Source: Chromatiales bacterium (GTDB lineage Bacteria; Pseudomonadota; Gammaproteobacteria; JAGRCI01). Taken from it: a DNA stretch of 42,579 nucleotides. Below the pieces are notes generated by a model, which was given only the letters and a program-made list of their open reading frames with translations, was not told the DNA's origin and did not search any database. The translations under genes were made by a program, and so were the position numbers. Of the stretch, positions 1 to 11,065 are shown piece after piece. Each line of letters begins with the position of its first letter. The first letter of the stretch is position 1. The DNA lies in assembly GCA_020445565.1 (NCBI GenBank), contig JAGRGI010000111.1, positions 1 to 42,579 on the forward strand, written 5' to 3'.

Positions 1-977
<977 letters not shown>

Positions 978-2876
978 ATGACGGTAGAGGCCCAGAAGGA
1001 AACCCTGGAATTCCAGGCGGAAGTGCAGCAGTTGCTGCATCTGATGATTCACTCCCTGTACAGCAACAAGGAGATTTTTCTCCGTGAGTTGATCTCCAAT
1101 GCCTCGGACGCGGCCGATAAGTTGCGCTTCGAGGCCCTGAAGAACGATGCACTGTATGAGGGCGACAGCGAGCTGAAAATACGCATCACCTTCGACAAGG
1201 ACGCGCGCACACTGACCGTGAGCGACAACGGCATCGGCATGAGCCGTCAGGAGGTGCTGGACAATATCGGTACCATCGCCCGTTCCGGCACCCGGCAGTT
1301 CTTCCAGGCCCTCAGTGGGGACGAGGCCAAGGACAGCCAGCTCATCGGCCAGTTCGGCGTGGGTTTCTACTCCTGCTACATCGTCGCCGACAAGGTGACC
1401 CTGGTCACCCGCCGCGCCGGCACTGACGAGGCCGTGCGTTGGGAGTCCGACGGCAAGGGCAGTTACACCATCGAGTCCACCGACAAGGCCGGTCGAGGTA
1501 CCGAGGTCACTCTGCACCTGCGCGAGGGTGAAGACGAGTTTGCCGAGGGTTACCGCCTGCGCAACATCATTCACAAGTTCTCCGACCACATCTCCCTGCC
1601 CATCGAGATGCACCAGGAGCACTACGGCGAGGAGAAGGACGAACCGGAAGCGCCGGAATGGGAGACGGTAAACCGTGCTTCCGCCCTGTGGACGCGCAAC
1701 AAGGACGACATCTCCGACGAGGAACATGCCGAGTTCTACAAGCATATCGCCCATGATTTCGAGGCGCCCCTGGCCCATAGCCACAACCGGGTGGAAGGGA
1801 AGCACGAGTACATCTCGCTGCTCTACATTCCTTCGCGTGCGCCCTTCGACCTGTGGGACCGCGAGCGCTCCCATGGCGTGAAGCTGTATGTGCGCCGGGT
1901 GTTCATCAAGGACGATACTGAGCACCTGATGCCGCAATACCTGCGATTCGTGCGTGGCGTGATCGATTCTGCCGATCTGCCACTGAATGTGTCCCGCGAG
2001 ATCCTGCAGAGCAACCGACTGATCGACACCATCAAGTCCGCCTCGGTCAAACGCGTGCTCGGTCTGCTGGAATCCATCGCCAATAACGACGCGGAGAAGT
2101 ACGCCAAATTCTGGAAGGAATTCGGTAAGGTGATGAAGGAAGGCCCCGGCGAGGACTTTGCCAACAAGGAACGCATCGCCGGCCTGCTGCGCTTCGCCTC
2201 CACTCATGCTGACACCGCCGAGCAGACAGTCTCACTGGCCGAGTACATCGGACGAATGAAGGAAGGGCAGGAACACATCTATTACATCACCGCCGAAAGT
2301 TTCCTGGCGGCCAAGAATAGCCCCCACCTGGAGGTGTTCCGCAAGAAGGGCGTCGAGGTCTTGCTGTTGACCGACCGCGTCGACGAATGGCTGGTCTCCG
2401 CGCTCACCGAGTTCGACGGCAAGACCTTGCAATCGGTCACCAAGGGCGAACTGGATCTGGGCACGCTGGACGACGAGACCGACAAGGAGGAGCAGAAGAA
2501 AGCCGAGGAGGAATTGGGCGACCTGATCGAACGGGTCAAGACCGCCCTGGGCGAGAAGGTCAAAGAGGTGCGCTACAGCCACCGCCTGACCAGTTCGCCG
2601 GGTTGCCTGGTGTCCGAAGAGCACGAGATGGGCGCCAATATGGAGCGCATTCTCAAGGCCGTGGGTCAGGATGTCGCCGAGGCCAAGCGCATCTTCGAAC
2701 TCAATCCCGGCCACCCCCTGGTGCATCGCCTGAAGGAAGAGGCCGACGACCAGCGTTTCGGTGATTTGACGGCGATCCTCTACGACCAAGCCTATCTGGC
2801 GGAAGGCGGCAGCCTGGATGACCCCGCCGGCTTCATCCATCGCATGAACGAGTTGTTGCTGGATCTGGCGAAGTAA
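978..2876 (+). CDS. htpG: Molecular chaperone HtpG (bacterial Hsp90)
   Basis: This is the ATP-dependent cytosolic chaperone of the GHKL ATPase superfamily, active as a homodimer in late protein folding and stress response. The 632-residue length is normal for the family. The N-terminal ATPase domain shows ELISNASDA (ATP/Mg-binding Asn), DNGIGM and [13 protein letters not shown]; the middle-domain signature VSREILQ and the C-terminal dimerisation region with NPGHPLV follow in order. The ATG at 978 has an AGGAG-type site just upstream and matches the family start ([13 protein letters not shown]). It stands alone, with a sigma-32-like promoter about 260 bp upstream. Large open frames antisense to it are shadows. 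Confidence 0.98.
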   Translation: MTVEAQKETLEFQAEVQQLLHLMIHSLYSNKEIFLRELISNASDAADKLRFEALKNDALYEGDSELKIRITFDKDARTLTVSDNGIGMSRQEVLDNIGTIARSGTRQFFQALSGDEAKDSQLIGQFGVGFYSCYIVADKVTLVTRRAGTDEAVRWESDGKGSYTIESTDKAGRGTEVTLHLREGEDEFAEGYRLRNIIHKFSDHISLPIEMHQEHYGEEKDEPEAPEWETVNRASALWTRNKDDISDEEHAEFYKHIAHDFEAPLAHSHNRVEGKHEYISLLYIPSRAPFDLWDRERSHGVKLYVRRVFIKDDTEHLMPQYLRFVRGVIDSADLPLNVSREILQSNRLIDTIKSASVKRVLGLLESIANNDAEKYAKFWKEFGKVMKEGPGEDFANKERIAGLLRFASTHADTAEQTVSLAEYIGRMKEGQEHIYYITAESFLAAKNSPHLEVFRKKGVEVLLLTDRVDEWLVSALTEFDGKTLQSVTKGELDLGTLDDETDKEEQKKAEEELGDLIERVKTALGEKVKEVRYSHRLTSSPGCLVSEEHEMGANMERILKAVGQDVAEAKRIFELNPGHPLVHRLKEEADDQRFGDLTAILYDQAYLAEGGSLDDPAGFIHRMNELLLDLAK

Positions 2877-2966
2877 AGCCCGGTCAAGGGCAGGGATGCC
2901 CGGTTCGAGGCAGGCTGCAACTATCAGGATGCATTGTGCCGGCGGCCGTTCCCCCGCCTGAGCCGG

Positions 2967-3722
2967 CTAACGGCATTCGCCCACTGAGCCCGGCCGGCAA
3001 CGTCGGCGGTCTACCCAGATGGCATTGCCCAGCTGCGCGCCGTCGACAATCGTGTCGACCAGACGTGCCTCGGGGAGATTGGCCCGCTCCAGGTTGGCCC
3101 GGCTGAGGTCCGCGAACGAGAGGTTGGCGTTGTCCAGGTTGATCCGCTCCATGTTGGCTTCTATCAGGATGGCGTCTTCCAGCAGCGCCCGGGTGAGGTT
3201 GGCCTTCGGCAGTTGGGCGCCGGTCAGATCGATGGCGGTGAGATTCGCCTGCTCCAGGTTGGCCTCGCTCAGATCCGCACCGGGCGCCTTTGCATCGGCG
3301 AGCGTGGCCTTGTAGAGGCTGGCGTTACTCAGATTGGTCTTTTCCATGGACGCGCCGTCGAGTGTTGCTCTGTCCAGTCGGGTATTGTTCATACGTGCGC
3401 CGTCAAGTTGCGCCGCGCTCAGGTTCGCGCCCACCATGCGGGCGTCTGACAAGCGGGCGCGGGAGAGATCGGCACCGCTCAAATCCGCAAAGTTGAAGTC
3501 TGCTCCGTTCATGCGCGCCTTGGAAAGCCTGGCACCGGCAAGGCGGGTGCGCACCAGAATTGCCCCGCGAAGGTTGGCGCCGCTGAGATCGGCCCCAGCC
3601 TTGTCGCAGCCGCTCCAGTTGACTCCCTCGGCCGGTGGATCGTCGCAAGCCGCCAGAACCTGCCCGCAGGCGAGCAAGAGCGCGGCTGCCAGTACATAAG
3701 CGGTCTGTATCCAGCGATTCAT
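2967..3722 (-). CDS. Exported pentapeptide-repeat protein
   Basis: The 251-residue product begins with a hydrophobic export signal (MNRWIQTAYVLAAALLLACG). This could be cleaved by signal peptidase I after VLA, or form a weak lipobox at LLAC. Almost the whole mature part is pentapeptide repeats of the A(D/N)LXX type, from ADLSGANLRG to about residue 235, which in known structures form a right-handed quadrilateral beta-helix. A short C-terminal tail holds two Cys, and two more lie before the repeats, so disulfides are possible. The frame stays open further upstream, but the ATG at 3722 is the start that places the signal peptide at the N-terminus; no strong ribosome-binding site is visible. It converges on htpG and is divergent from adk. 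Function unknown; the export makes a gyrase-targeting role unlikely. Confidence 0.85.
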   Translation of the reverse strand: MNRWIQTAYVLAAALLLACGQVLAACDDPPAEGVNWSGCDKAGADLSGANLRGAILVRTRLAGARLSKARMNGADFNFADLSGADLSRARLSDARMVGANLSAAQLDGARMNNTRLDRATLDGASMEKTNLSNASLYKATLADAKAPGADLSEANLEQANLTAIDLTGAQLPKANLTRALLEDAILIEANMERINLDNANLSFADLSRANLERANLPEARLVDTIVDGAQLGNAIWVDRRRCRPGSVGECR

Positions 3723-3794
3723 ATTTATACTTGGGCGATGTGCGGTCATTGTGCGAGACTGGCAGGCTTTCGATAGCAGAGTCAAGAAATCTAG

Positions 3795-4463
<669 letters not shown>

Positions 4464-4503
4464 CTTTTTAATCGTTTCGGGGTAAAATCCCAGGCTATCG
4501 CAT

Positions 4504-4532
4504 AAAAAGACCGGGCTGGCCCCGGTCTTTTT
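4504..4532 (+). terminator. Rho-independent terminator after adk
   Basis: A 12-bp perfect stem (4504-4515 with 4521-4532) around the loop CTGGC; the stem is GACCGGG-type and its 3' arm ends in five T. The A/T ends of the stem make it potentially bidirectional, but only the plus-strand gene needs it. Confidence 0.92.
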
Positions 4533-4595
4533 GTAGGATTGAAATACTTGGCCCGGGCCCTTTGCGGCTCTCTGTGGCCCAGGAGAGAAGCAATC

Positions 4596-4970
4596 GTGGC
4601 TGTTGTCGAACTGACTAAAGACAATTTCGAAGAAACCGTGACCAAAAACGGTTTCGTCGTGGTGGATTTCTGGGCGCCCTGGTGTGCCCCGTGCCGCAAT
4701 TTTGCCCCCATCTACGAGCAGGTTTCCGAGCTGCGCGAAGGCATCGTGTTCGGTAAGGTCAACACCGAGGAAGAGCAGGAGTTGGCCATGCATTTCCGTA
4801 TCCGTTCCATTCCCACACTGATGATCCTGCGTGACCAGATCATCATCCATTCGGAGGCGGGCATGATGCCCCAACCGGCCTTTGAGGAACTGTTGGATCG
4901 TGCCGCCGGGGTCGACATGGACCAGGTTCGCGCCAAGATTGCTGAACAGCAGTCCAGCGGCCAGGCCTGA
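4596..4970 (+). CDS. Thioredoxin-family protein
   Basis: A 124-residue single thioredoxin domain with no signal peptide, so cytoplasmic. The redox motif is WCAPC in the context FWAPWCAPCRNFAP, and the cis-Pro is in RSIPTLMI. The spacing beta-alpha-beta, WCxxC, IPT and a C-terminal helix is canonical. The N-terminal zinc ribbon of thioredoxin 2 is absent. Translation most likely begins at the GTG at 4596: AGGAGAG at 4581-4587 is 8 bp upstream, and residues upstream in frame run into the terminator region. It lies 33 bp before hemH and may be co-transcribed. It could be a general thiol reductant or a TrxC-like stress paralogue. Confidence 0.9.
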   Translation: MAVVELTKDNFEETVTKNGFVVVDFWAPWCAPCRNFAPIYEQVSELREGIVFGKVNTEEEQELAMHFRIRSIPTLMILRDQIIIHSEAGMMPQPAFEELLDRAAGVDMDQVRAKIAEQQSSGQA

Positions 4971-5003
4971 ACCACGCCCCCCTCTGTCGGAGAATCCAGG
5001 CCT

Positions 5004-6116
5004 ATGGCGCGATTTCGAGGCAGGCCCGATTTCGACCACTCGAAACACGGTAAGATTGGTATTTTGCTTGCCAATCTGGGAACTCCGGACGCGCCGACTG
5101 CCGCTGCGGTACGCCGCTACTTAGGCGAGTTTCTTTGGGATCGGCGCCTGGTGGAGATCCCTCGGCCACTCTGGTGGCTGATACTCCACGGCATCATTTT
5201 GCGGCTGCGCCCCGCCAAGGTCGCCGTGAACTACGCCAAGATCTGGACGGACGACGGTTCTCCCCTGTTGGCGATCGCCAAGCGCCAGACCGATCTGTTA
5301 CGCCAAGAATTGGATGCAGTTCTGCCCGATCGCACGGCGGTAGCCCTAGGCATGCGCTATGGCACGCCGTCCATCGCCGGTGCGCTGCGTGAGTTGGCCG
5401 ATGCCGGGGCGCGCAAAATTCTGGTACTGCCCCTCTACCCGCAATACGCGGCCGCCACCACCGCATCTGTTTTTGACGCTGTCGCCGCCGAGCTGGCGAA
5501 CTGGCGTTGGGTGCCGGAGTTGCGCTTCGTTCAGCACTATCACGACCATCCTGCCTACATCGGTGCCCTGGCCGCGAGCATTCGTGAGTCCTGGGAGACC
5601 AACGGGCGCGCTGCGCGGCTACTCTTGTCCTTCCACGGCTTGCCCAAACGTGTTTTGCTGGAGGGCGATCCGTACTTCTGCGAATGTCAGAAAACGGCTC
5701 GCTTACTGGCCGATCGTCTCCAGATTCCAGCCAGTGAAATGCATGTGGTGTTTCAGTCGCGCTTTGGTCGAGAAGAGTGGCTGAAACCCTACTGCGACGC
5801 CACCTTGGAATCCTGGGGCAAGCAGGGGGTCGAGAGTGTTGATGTCGCTTGTCCGGGGTTTTCCGCCGACTGCCTGGAGACCCTGGAAGAGATCTCCATG
5901 ACCAATCGGGAGATCTTTCAGGAGGCTGGCGGTGGTGAATATCGGTACATCCCGGCCCTGAATGAGCGTGCCGATCATATCGCCCTGCTGATGGATCTGG
6001 TCCGTACCCACGTTCAGGGATGGCCCGAAGCGGAGGCGTCGTGGTCCCTGGATCAGGCAACGGCCGCAGCCACGGAATCTGCTGCCAGGGCCAAGAGCCT
6101 GGGGGCGGTACGTTAG
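5004..6116 (+). CDS. hemH: Ferrochelatase
   Basis: It inserts Fe(II) into protoporphyrin IX, the last step of protoheme synthesis. The N-terminus after about 12 residues is KIGILLANLGTPDAPT, a hallmark of the family, followed by RRYLGEFLWDRRLVEIPR. The catalytic His region is LLSFHGLPKR, and the metal/active-site Glu lies in DVACPGFSADCLETLEEI. The length of 370 residues is normal for proteobacterial enzymes, with an alanine-rich C-terminal tail. The ATG at 5004 follows a GGAGA site. It converges with the diguanylate cyclase; no clear terminator was seen in the 176-bp spacer. Confidence 0.97.
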   Translation: MARFRGRPDFDHSKHGKIGILLANLGTPDAPTAAAVRRYLGEFLWDRRLVEIPRPLWWLILHGIILRLRPAKVAVNYAKIWTDDGSPLLAIAKRQTDLLRQELDAVLPDRTAVALGMRYGTPSIAGALRELADAGARKILVLPLYPQYAAATTASVFDAVAAELANWRWVPELRFVQHYHDHPAYIGALAASIRESWETNGRAARLLLSFHGLPKRVLLEGDPYFCECQKTARLLADRLQIPASEMHVVFQSRFGREEWLKPYCDATLESWGKQGVESVDVACPGFSADCLETLEEISMTNREIFQEAGGGEYRYIPALNERADHIALLMDLVRTHVQGWPEAEASWSLDQATAAATESAARAKSLGAVR

Positions 6117-6292
6117 TTGACGCCGTGCCGGGAGTTTGTTCCGTGAAACGCATGAATGCCTTCCGTGTAGATTGACTGCGCCTTCCGTAGCGCAGACATT
6201 TTCTGAGCAAGCCAACCGACCGTGGCGCCGCAATCGTTCCTCCGCCAAGAACGTGTTCGAGAGATGGTAGGGCGGCTCTACGAGCGGGAGAG

Positions 6293-7228
6293 TTAAAGTT
6301 CTCCCATCACCTGATTGCGCCCTGCCCGTTTTGCTCTGTAGAGTGCCTCATCGGCCCGCTTGAACAGCGCCGTGCTGTCGTCACCTGCCCGCAAGCTGGC
6401 CACACCAAAACTGGCCGTCAAGTGAAGGTTTCGGCCTTCCCAGGGGATGTTGGCATCCTGGAGGGCGATGCGAATACGTTCCGCCACGTGTTTGGCTCCG
6501 CCTTGGGCCGTATTGCTCAGCAGCAGCAGGAACTCCTCGCCGCCATAGCGAAACAGCTGGTCACTGCCGCGAATCTGGCCAGTGGTGACCTGCGCCACGG
6601 TGCGCAGGGCCAGATCGCCGCAGGCGTGACCGTAACGGTCGTTGATTTGTTTGAAATGGTCCACGTCCAGCATGATGACGGACAGCGGCTGTGTCTGCCT
6701 CTGCGCCAGCAGGCGGTCACGCCGTATCACCATTTCCAGCGCTGCCCGGTTGTTGGCGCCGGTCAACGGGTCGACGTAGGCGCTGCGTAGGGCTTCGCGG
6801 TACATCAGCGCGTTGCGCAGCGGATAGAACAGGCCGCAGAGCAGATCTTCCAACTCCTTCAATTCGGTTCCATTGAATGGCCGCCGGCGCAGAAAGGTGA
6901 TCATTCCCAAGTCTTGCTGATTGACCCTCAGCTCGTAGTGGGCGCTATGAACGGCATCCTCGCCCACCTGGAGTTCTATCCGTGCCTCCTGGTTGTGGTA
7001 ACGCATCCCATCGTGATCCACGTCCTGGGCGATCTCGCTGAAAAATACCTGGATCAGGGATTCCAGGTCCAAGGTGGTGGTCAGTCGCTGTGTGATTTCC
7101 AGCAAGCGGCTGTCGGCGCGCGGTTCGACGGTGTCGGCCAGGTTTTGATTCGCGCTCATGGTGATGGGTCCCCTGGCTGGAAAATAGGCATTGAGATCGG
7201 AGATCACATTGCTTGATGTAGTGGCCAT
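6293..7228 (-). CDS. Diguanylate cyclase (GGDEF domain)
   Basis: This 311-residue cytoplasmic protein should make cyclic-di-GMP from two GTP. The C-terminal 170 residues form a GGDEF domain: DPLTGANNRAALE, LDVDHFKQINDRYGH and the active-site signature GGEEF at about residues 229-233. An allosteric RxxD I-site (RGSD) sits five residues before it, so product inhibition is expected. The N-terminal 140 residues contain no membrane segment and look like a small GAF-like sensory domain (inference from length and pattern only). An alternative start at 7159 has a better site (AGGGGA, 8 bp) and would remove 23 residues. It is a single gene converging on hemH. Confidence 0.92.
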   Translation of the reverse strand: MATTSSNVISDLNAYFPARGPITMSANQNLADTVEPRADSRLLEITQRLTTTLDLESLIQVFFSEIAQDVDHDGMRYHNQEARIELQVGEDAVHSAHYELRVNQQDLGMITFLRRRPFNGTELKELEDLLCGLFYPLRNALMYREALRSAYVDPLTGANNRAALEMVIRRDRLLAQRQTQPLSVIMLDVDHFKQINDRYGHACGDLALRTVAQVTTGQIRGSDQLFRYGGEEFLLLLSNTAQGGAKHVAERIRIALQDANIPWEGRNLHLTASFGVASLRAGDDSTALFKRADEALYRAKRAGRNQVMGEL

Positions 7229-7424
7229 ATCGGTAACCTTGCCGGTAGAGAGAAATTCTTGATATGTACCATGCCACTAGCGTGCCAGAATATTCTTATA
7301 TATAAAATACAGATACTTATTTTTATTCATCCGCTTTGTTGACGGTATTTTGACGAGATTTCGACGCGCCGCGGCAAGCTATTTCCCGACCCCGGAGGCG
7401 TTTTTCCGTCATTTCATCAGGTTT

Positions 7425-8189
7425 CTAGAGTTGGAGCTGCATCAGTTTGCCGTGGTAGCGGCCAGCGGCAGCCCCGAGCAGTTCTACATAGCCTCGTCCC
7501 AGGTCCGCCGGAGCCGGGAGCCGGCTGTCGTCTTCGCCTGGAAAAGCCCGACGTCGCAGGGCGGTACGGGTCGGCGGAGGCAGTACGGAAATGACTTTGG
7601 GTCCGGCCGCGTTCTCCAGTTCGTCGGCAATGCCTGTGGCCAGATTTTGCAGCCCTGCCTTGCTGACACCGTAAACGCCCCAGTAAGCCTTTGCAGTCAA
7701 AGTTGCTTGGTCCAGAGTGAACAGCAGCCTGCCCTGGTCGGAGGCGCGCAGCAGGTCCATGCAGGCGCGTGTGAGCAGGAAGGGCGCATTCAGGTTGATC
7801 TGTATCGCCTGATACCAGCTTTCGATGGGCGTCATTTCCATCGGTCCCAATGGCGGTAGCACCGCGGCGTTGTGCACCAGTCCGTCGAGACGACCGAAAC
7901 TCTCCTGTAGCGTTGCCGCCAAATCGTCGTAGTCCTTGGGGGCGGCCCCTTCGAGATTCATGGGGTAGATGGCCGGTTGCGGGTGGCAGGCAGCCTCGAT
8001 ACGGTCGTACACCGATTCGAGTTTTGCTGTTGTACGGCCCAGTAGAATCACCGTTGCTCCCTGAGCCGCCAGGGTCTCGGCAAGGGCCGCGCCGATACCG
8101 TCCCCGGCGCCGGTGACCAGAATCACCCGGTCGGCCAGAGTGTTCTCCGCGGGAGGCAGGGTGCTGACATCTAATACTGTGGTCTGCAT
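7425..8189 (-). CDS. Short-chain dehydrogenase/reductase, YciK-like, atypical active site
   Basis: A 254-residue Rossmann-fold protein. The NAD(P) motif TGAGDGIG follows VILV near residue 25, and the NAA motif (HNAAVLPPLGP) and YGVSK (Tyr and Lys of the active site) are present. The segment before the Tyr reads FTLDQATLTAKAYWGVY; in YciK and FabG a catalytic Ser lies 13 residues before the Tyr, and here that position is Asp. Dehydrogenase chemistry may therefore be altered or lost. The ATG at 8189 is chosen because the family N-terminus begins there; the open frame continues upstream into the previous gene. It is the last gene of the rmuC operon, 43 bp after its neighbour. Confidence 0.88.
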   Translation of the reverse strand: MQTTVLDVSTLPPAENTLADRVILVTGAGDGIGAALAETLAAQGATVILLGRTTAKLESVYDRIEAACHPQPAIYPMNLEGAAPKDYDDLAATLQESFGRLDGLVHNAAVLPPLGPMEMTPIESWYQAIQINLNAPFLLTRACMDLLRASDQGRLLFTLDQATLTAKAYWGVYGVSKAGLQNLATGIADELENAAGPKVISVLPPPTRTALRRRAFPGEDDSRLPAPADLGRGYVELLGAAAGRYHGKLMQLQL

Positions 8190-8232
8190 GGAACGTTCTC
8201 GTTGATTTTGTTCGGGTAGTGGCCGCAAGCAG

Positions 8233-9018
8233 TCAGGCACGCCAACTGAGCCAGAATTTTCGCAGCGGTGTGAGTTCGGTGCGTTGATCCAGTACGGCCC
8301 ATGGCGTGCGCTCAAGTTCGCGACACAAGGCCAGGTGGATGGTCCCCAAGGCGCGGAAGGGGAGCGGAGTATGCTTGTTCAGGGCTTTGCTGAGTGTCAG
8401 CCGGATTTCGGTCAAAAAGGCTTGCAGCGCCTCATTCAGCTGGGGTCCGGCTGTTGCCGGGTGGCTGGCGTCCAGGCCGTAGTGTGCAAGCAGTTCCGAC
8501 GGAATCGTCGGCAGATTGCGATGCAGCAGGGGGCGCAGGTCCCGGAATCTCCGCACCAGGGCAATGCCGGCAGCCAGATCCATTAAGTCGGCTTGTGGTT
8601 GAGATCCACCCAGCCGTGCCGCAAGCATCTGAAAGACCTTGCCGTCGCCCTGTCGAAACAGCGTTATCAGCTGCTCCATGGTGTCGATCGGGCGGGGCTC
8701 CAGCAGGCGATCCGCTACATCCACCACGGCCGTGAAAGGGGAGTGGTCCACGTCGTTCCCGATCAGGGTCTTACTGATCGGGTGGTTGCCCGAGCGGCGT
8801 TCCCATCGTCCAACCTCTTGCCGCCACCAGTCCAGTTTCAGACGTGCCACCCCGACGTCGCTACATTCCTTGGGAATGTCCTCGATCTCGCGCAGAAAGG
8901 CGAAGCACCCCAAAAAGGTGTTGCGTTGATCTTCGGGTACCAGGCGGAGCGCGTAGTAGTGGCTGGAACCGGGCGGGGCCGCCTTTTCCCGGCAGAAGGC
9001 AAGGTCCTGGGGATTCAT
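8233..9018 (-). CDS. Squalene/phytoene synthase family protein lacking the Asp-rich motifs
   Basis: The 261-residue all-helical product has the family signatures FAFLREIEDIPKE and KLDWWRQEV, and the second helical signature ALVRRFRDLRPLLHRN followed by IPSELL. True synthases bind prenyl diphosphate-Mg through two DxxxD-type motifs. Here the first is reduced to EIEDIPK and the second to RDLRPLLH, so prenyl transfer is unlikely. The pattern resembles the NDUFAF6-like branch (complex I assembly in eukaryotes) more than HpnC/HpnD hopanoid enzymes, and there are no hopanoid or carotenoid genes nearby. Its ATG overlaps the rmuC stop by ATGA, so the two are translationally coupled. The family is firm; the role is open. 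Confidence 0.85.
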   Translation of the reverse strand: MNPQDLAFCREKAAPPGSSHYYALRLVPEDQRNTFLGCFAFLREIEDIPKECSDVGVARLKLDWWRQEVGRWERRSGNHPISKTLIGNDVDHSPFTAVVDVADRLLEPRPIDTMEQLITLFRQGDGKVFQMLAARLGGSQPQADLMDLAAGIALVRRFRDLRPLLHRNLPTIPSELLAHYGLDASHPATAGPQLNEALQAFLTEIRLTLSKALNKHTPLPFRALGTIHLALCRELERTPWAVLDQRTELTPLRKFWLSWRA

Positions 9019-10313
9019 GCAGGGCCTTCGGTGTCGCTGGGGATGCGTGCGGTTTTTTCGATCGGAGAGGGGGAGCGCAGGTCCTCTTCGGCGCCTATGC
9101 CCATCTCTGCGAAACGTTTGGCCTTGGGCATCAGCTGGCGTTCCAGAGAACCCAGGGCGCGGTTGTACGAGGCCACGCCGGCGTCCAGATTACGGCCAAG
9201 GGTAGCGAGGTGTTCCAGGAAACCACCCAGCCGACGATAGAAATCCTCGCCGGTCGCACGGATGCGGTCGGCATTGCGAACGATGGCCAATTGTCTCCAG
9301 CTGAAGGCGATGGCGCGTAGCACGGCAATCAGGCTGGTCGGGGTGGTGATGATGATCTTGCGCGCCAATGCCTCCTCCAGCAGATCACGGTCTTGTTCCA
9401 GCGCGGCGCTGAGAAACTGCTCGCCGGGGATGAATAACACCACAAAATCGGGACTGCGGGCGAACTGCTGCCAGTACGCCTTGGCGGACAGCTCCCGAAC
9501 CCGTTCTCGGACGTGGCGAGCATGACGTTGCAGCTCGGTGCGGTGTACCTGTGGGTCCGAGGTTTCCACTGCAGAGAGATAGGCGTCCAGTGGGGTCTTT
9601 ACGTCCACCACGATCTCGCGCTCGTCGGGCAGGTGAATCACCATGTCAGGTCGCTGGAGATTTCCGCGGTCGCTGGCGACACTGGCCTGCTCGGTGAAAT
9701 CGCAGTGCTCGGCCATGCCGGCCAATTCCACGAGACGGCGCAACGTCAGTTCACCCCATCGGCCGCGTACTTCGGGGCGGCGCAGGGCCTGACTGAGGTT
9801 GCGGGTCTCGGCCTGCAATTCCTGCTGTGCCCTGGTGACGGTCTCCAGGTGCTGGTTCAACGAGCCGAAGGCGCGCTGGCGTTCTTGCTCGATCTCCCGT
9901 AGCTGCTTTTCAGCCTTTTCCAGGGTCTCGCGAATGGGCGTCACGAGGTGGGCAATGGCCCGTTCACGCTCGGAAAGGTCGTCCCGGGCGCGCAGTTGTT
10001 GTTGCTCAAGGCGCTCGCGGGCCAGGTCGAGAAAAGCCTCGTTGTTGCTCACGAGGGCCTGTTTGGACAGGCTGTTGAATACATAGGTGAGCTGGTCACG
10101 GGCCTCGTCATAGGCGTTCAGTCGCTCTTCGTGCTGCTCCCGGTCTGAGCGCAATTGGGTCTCAAGCCGAATGACTTCTTCACGCAAACGGCCCTCGCGC
10201 CCCTGTGCCCTGAGCTGGGTGAACAGGCTGCCGAGCAGGGCGCCAAGGGCGGCGGCCAAGGCGATTAATAGCCAGTGCGCGGGCAATAACTCCGGCAGGG
10301 TGGAGGGATTCAT
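9015..10313 (-). CDS. rmuC: DNA recombination protein RmuC
   Basis: RmuC limits genome inversions at short inverted repeats and has a nuclease-like fold. The 432-residue protein begins with one membrane anchor (about residues 13-33), continues as a charged coiled coil (about 40-190, rich in E, R and Q) and ends in the RmuC domain: RGRWGELTLRRLVELAGM, VVDVKTPLDAYL (PD-(D/E)XK-like core) and VVLFIPGEQFLSAAL. This order and length match the family. It heads a minus-strand operon with the phytoene-synthase-like gene (ATGA overlap) and the SDR. Confidence 0.95.
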   Translation of the reverse strand: MNPSTLPELLPAHWLLIALAAALGALLGSLFTQLRAQGREGRLREEVIRLETQLRSDREQHEERLNAYDEARDQLTYVFNSLSKQALVSNNEAFLDLARERLEQQQLRARDDLSERERAIAHLVTPIRETLEKAEKQLREIEQERQRAFGSLNQHLETVTRAQQELQAETRNLSQALRRPEVRGRWGELTLRRLVELAGMAEHCDFTEQASVASDRGNLQRPDMVIHLPDEREIVVDVKTPLDAYLSAVETSDPQVHRTELQRHARHVRERVRELSAKAYWQQFARSPDFVVLFIPGEQFLSAALEQDRDLLEEALARKIIITTPTSLIAVLRAIAFSWRQLAIVRNADRIRATGEDFYRRLGGFLEHLATLGRNLDAGVASYNRALGSLERQLMPKAKRFAEMGIGAEEDLRSPSPIEKTARIPSDTEGPA

Positions 10314-11065
10314 GGCGCGAGGATAGGGTTACTTGCTGCGGCAGGCAAACATAGGTGGAAATTTTCAGGCGGTGCTAAGGTTGCGGTTTCACTGAGTATG
10401 GCGTGGACAGCCTGATAGTCGTCGCGCAAGCCGGCAATGCGCCTCGGACGAATGAAGCACCGGCTCCGCCAAGGCAAGCCGCCGCTCTTGGTGGGGCTCC
10501 CAAAAGCTTTTGAGGGCCATGTATTATTCGCGCCAGTGAAGTGTCGTGGTCTGCGTAGGCAGAAGCCGTACGAAAACTACCAGACCTCCAGTACCGTCTG
10601 GGGCGCCGCGAAGCTCAAGGGGCATGTTGCATAGTGTAGCCGGCTTCGTATACCATCCTAATCCTATGGCTTGAGTATTGTCCGATGAGGAACGAAAGTC
10701 CGTCACCGTATGTCCAGGCAAAACAACCAACAGTCTGGATTAAATCGGGTTTTCGAGTGGGCATGCTCGTTGATTTCATCACGTTGGGGGCCGTCATTGA
10801 ATGGGGCACTACCTGATGCGGTTGAGGTTTAAGCCGTTGCCAACAGGATGTTGAGCTTTGTCTGTTAGGGAAAACCCGCAGGTCGCCACGGGAATGTCCC
10901 AATGCACTCGCTTGGAACGTTCCATCATACTGAACAAAACGGCGCACCTGTGAGCCACTTCATTCCTAATCGCCATGGAGATAGGCAGACTGAGGGCTGG
11001 ATGGTGCGTGACCAAGGCCGCGCGTTGTACGAAGTACCAGAAATCAGAGGCGGGAAAGACAACAA
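10314..11065. other. Gene-poor region upstream of a sorted surface protein
   Basis: These 752 bp have only short, overlapping open frames on both strands with no recognisable motif. Base composition drops towards AT relative to the flanking genes. A 12-bp perfect palindrome TGGAACGTTCCA lies at 10913-10924. The promoter of the 11066 gene should be here, but I find no convincing -24/-12 or TGTCAGAATT motif like that of the 23020 gene. Confidence 0.5.

Noticed and set aside
10681..10700. GAGGAACGAAAGTCCG resembling part of RNase P RNA
   Set aside because: Only a short similarity; the other conserved rnpB helices are absent around it.
10524..11015. Overlapping short minus-strand frames in the spacer before the 11066 gene
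   Set aside because: No ribosome-binding site, no motif, and they are in different frames; I saw no sign of a transposase remnant.
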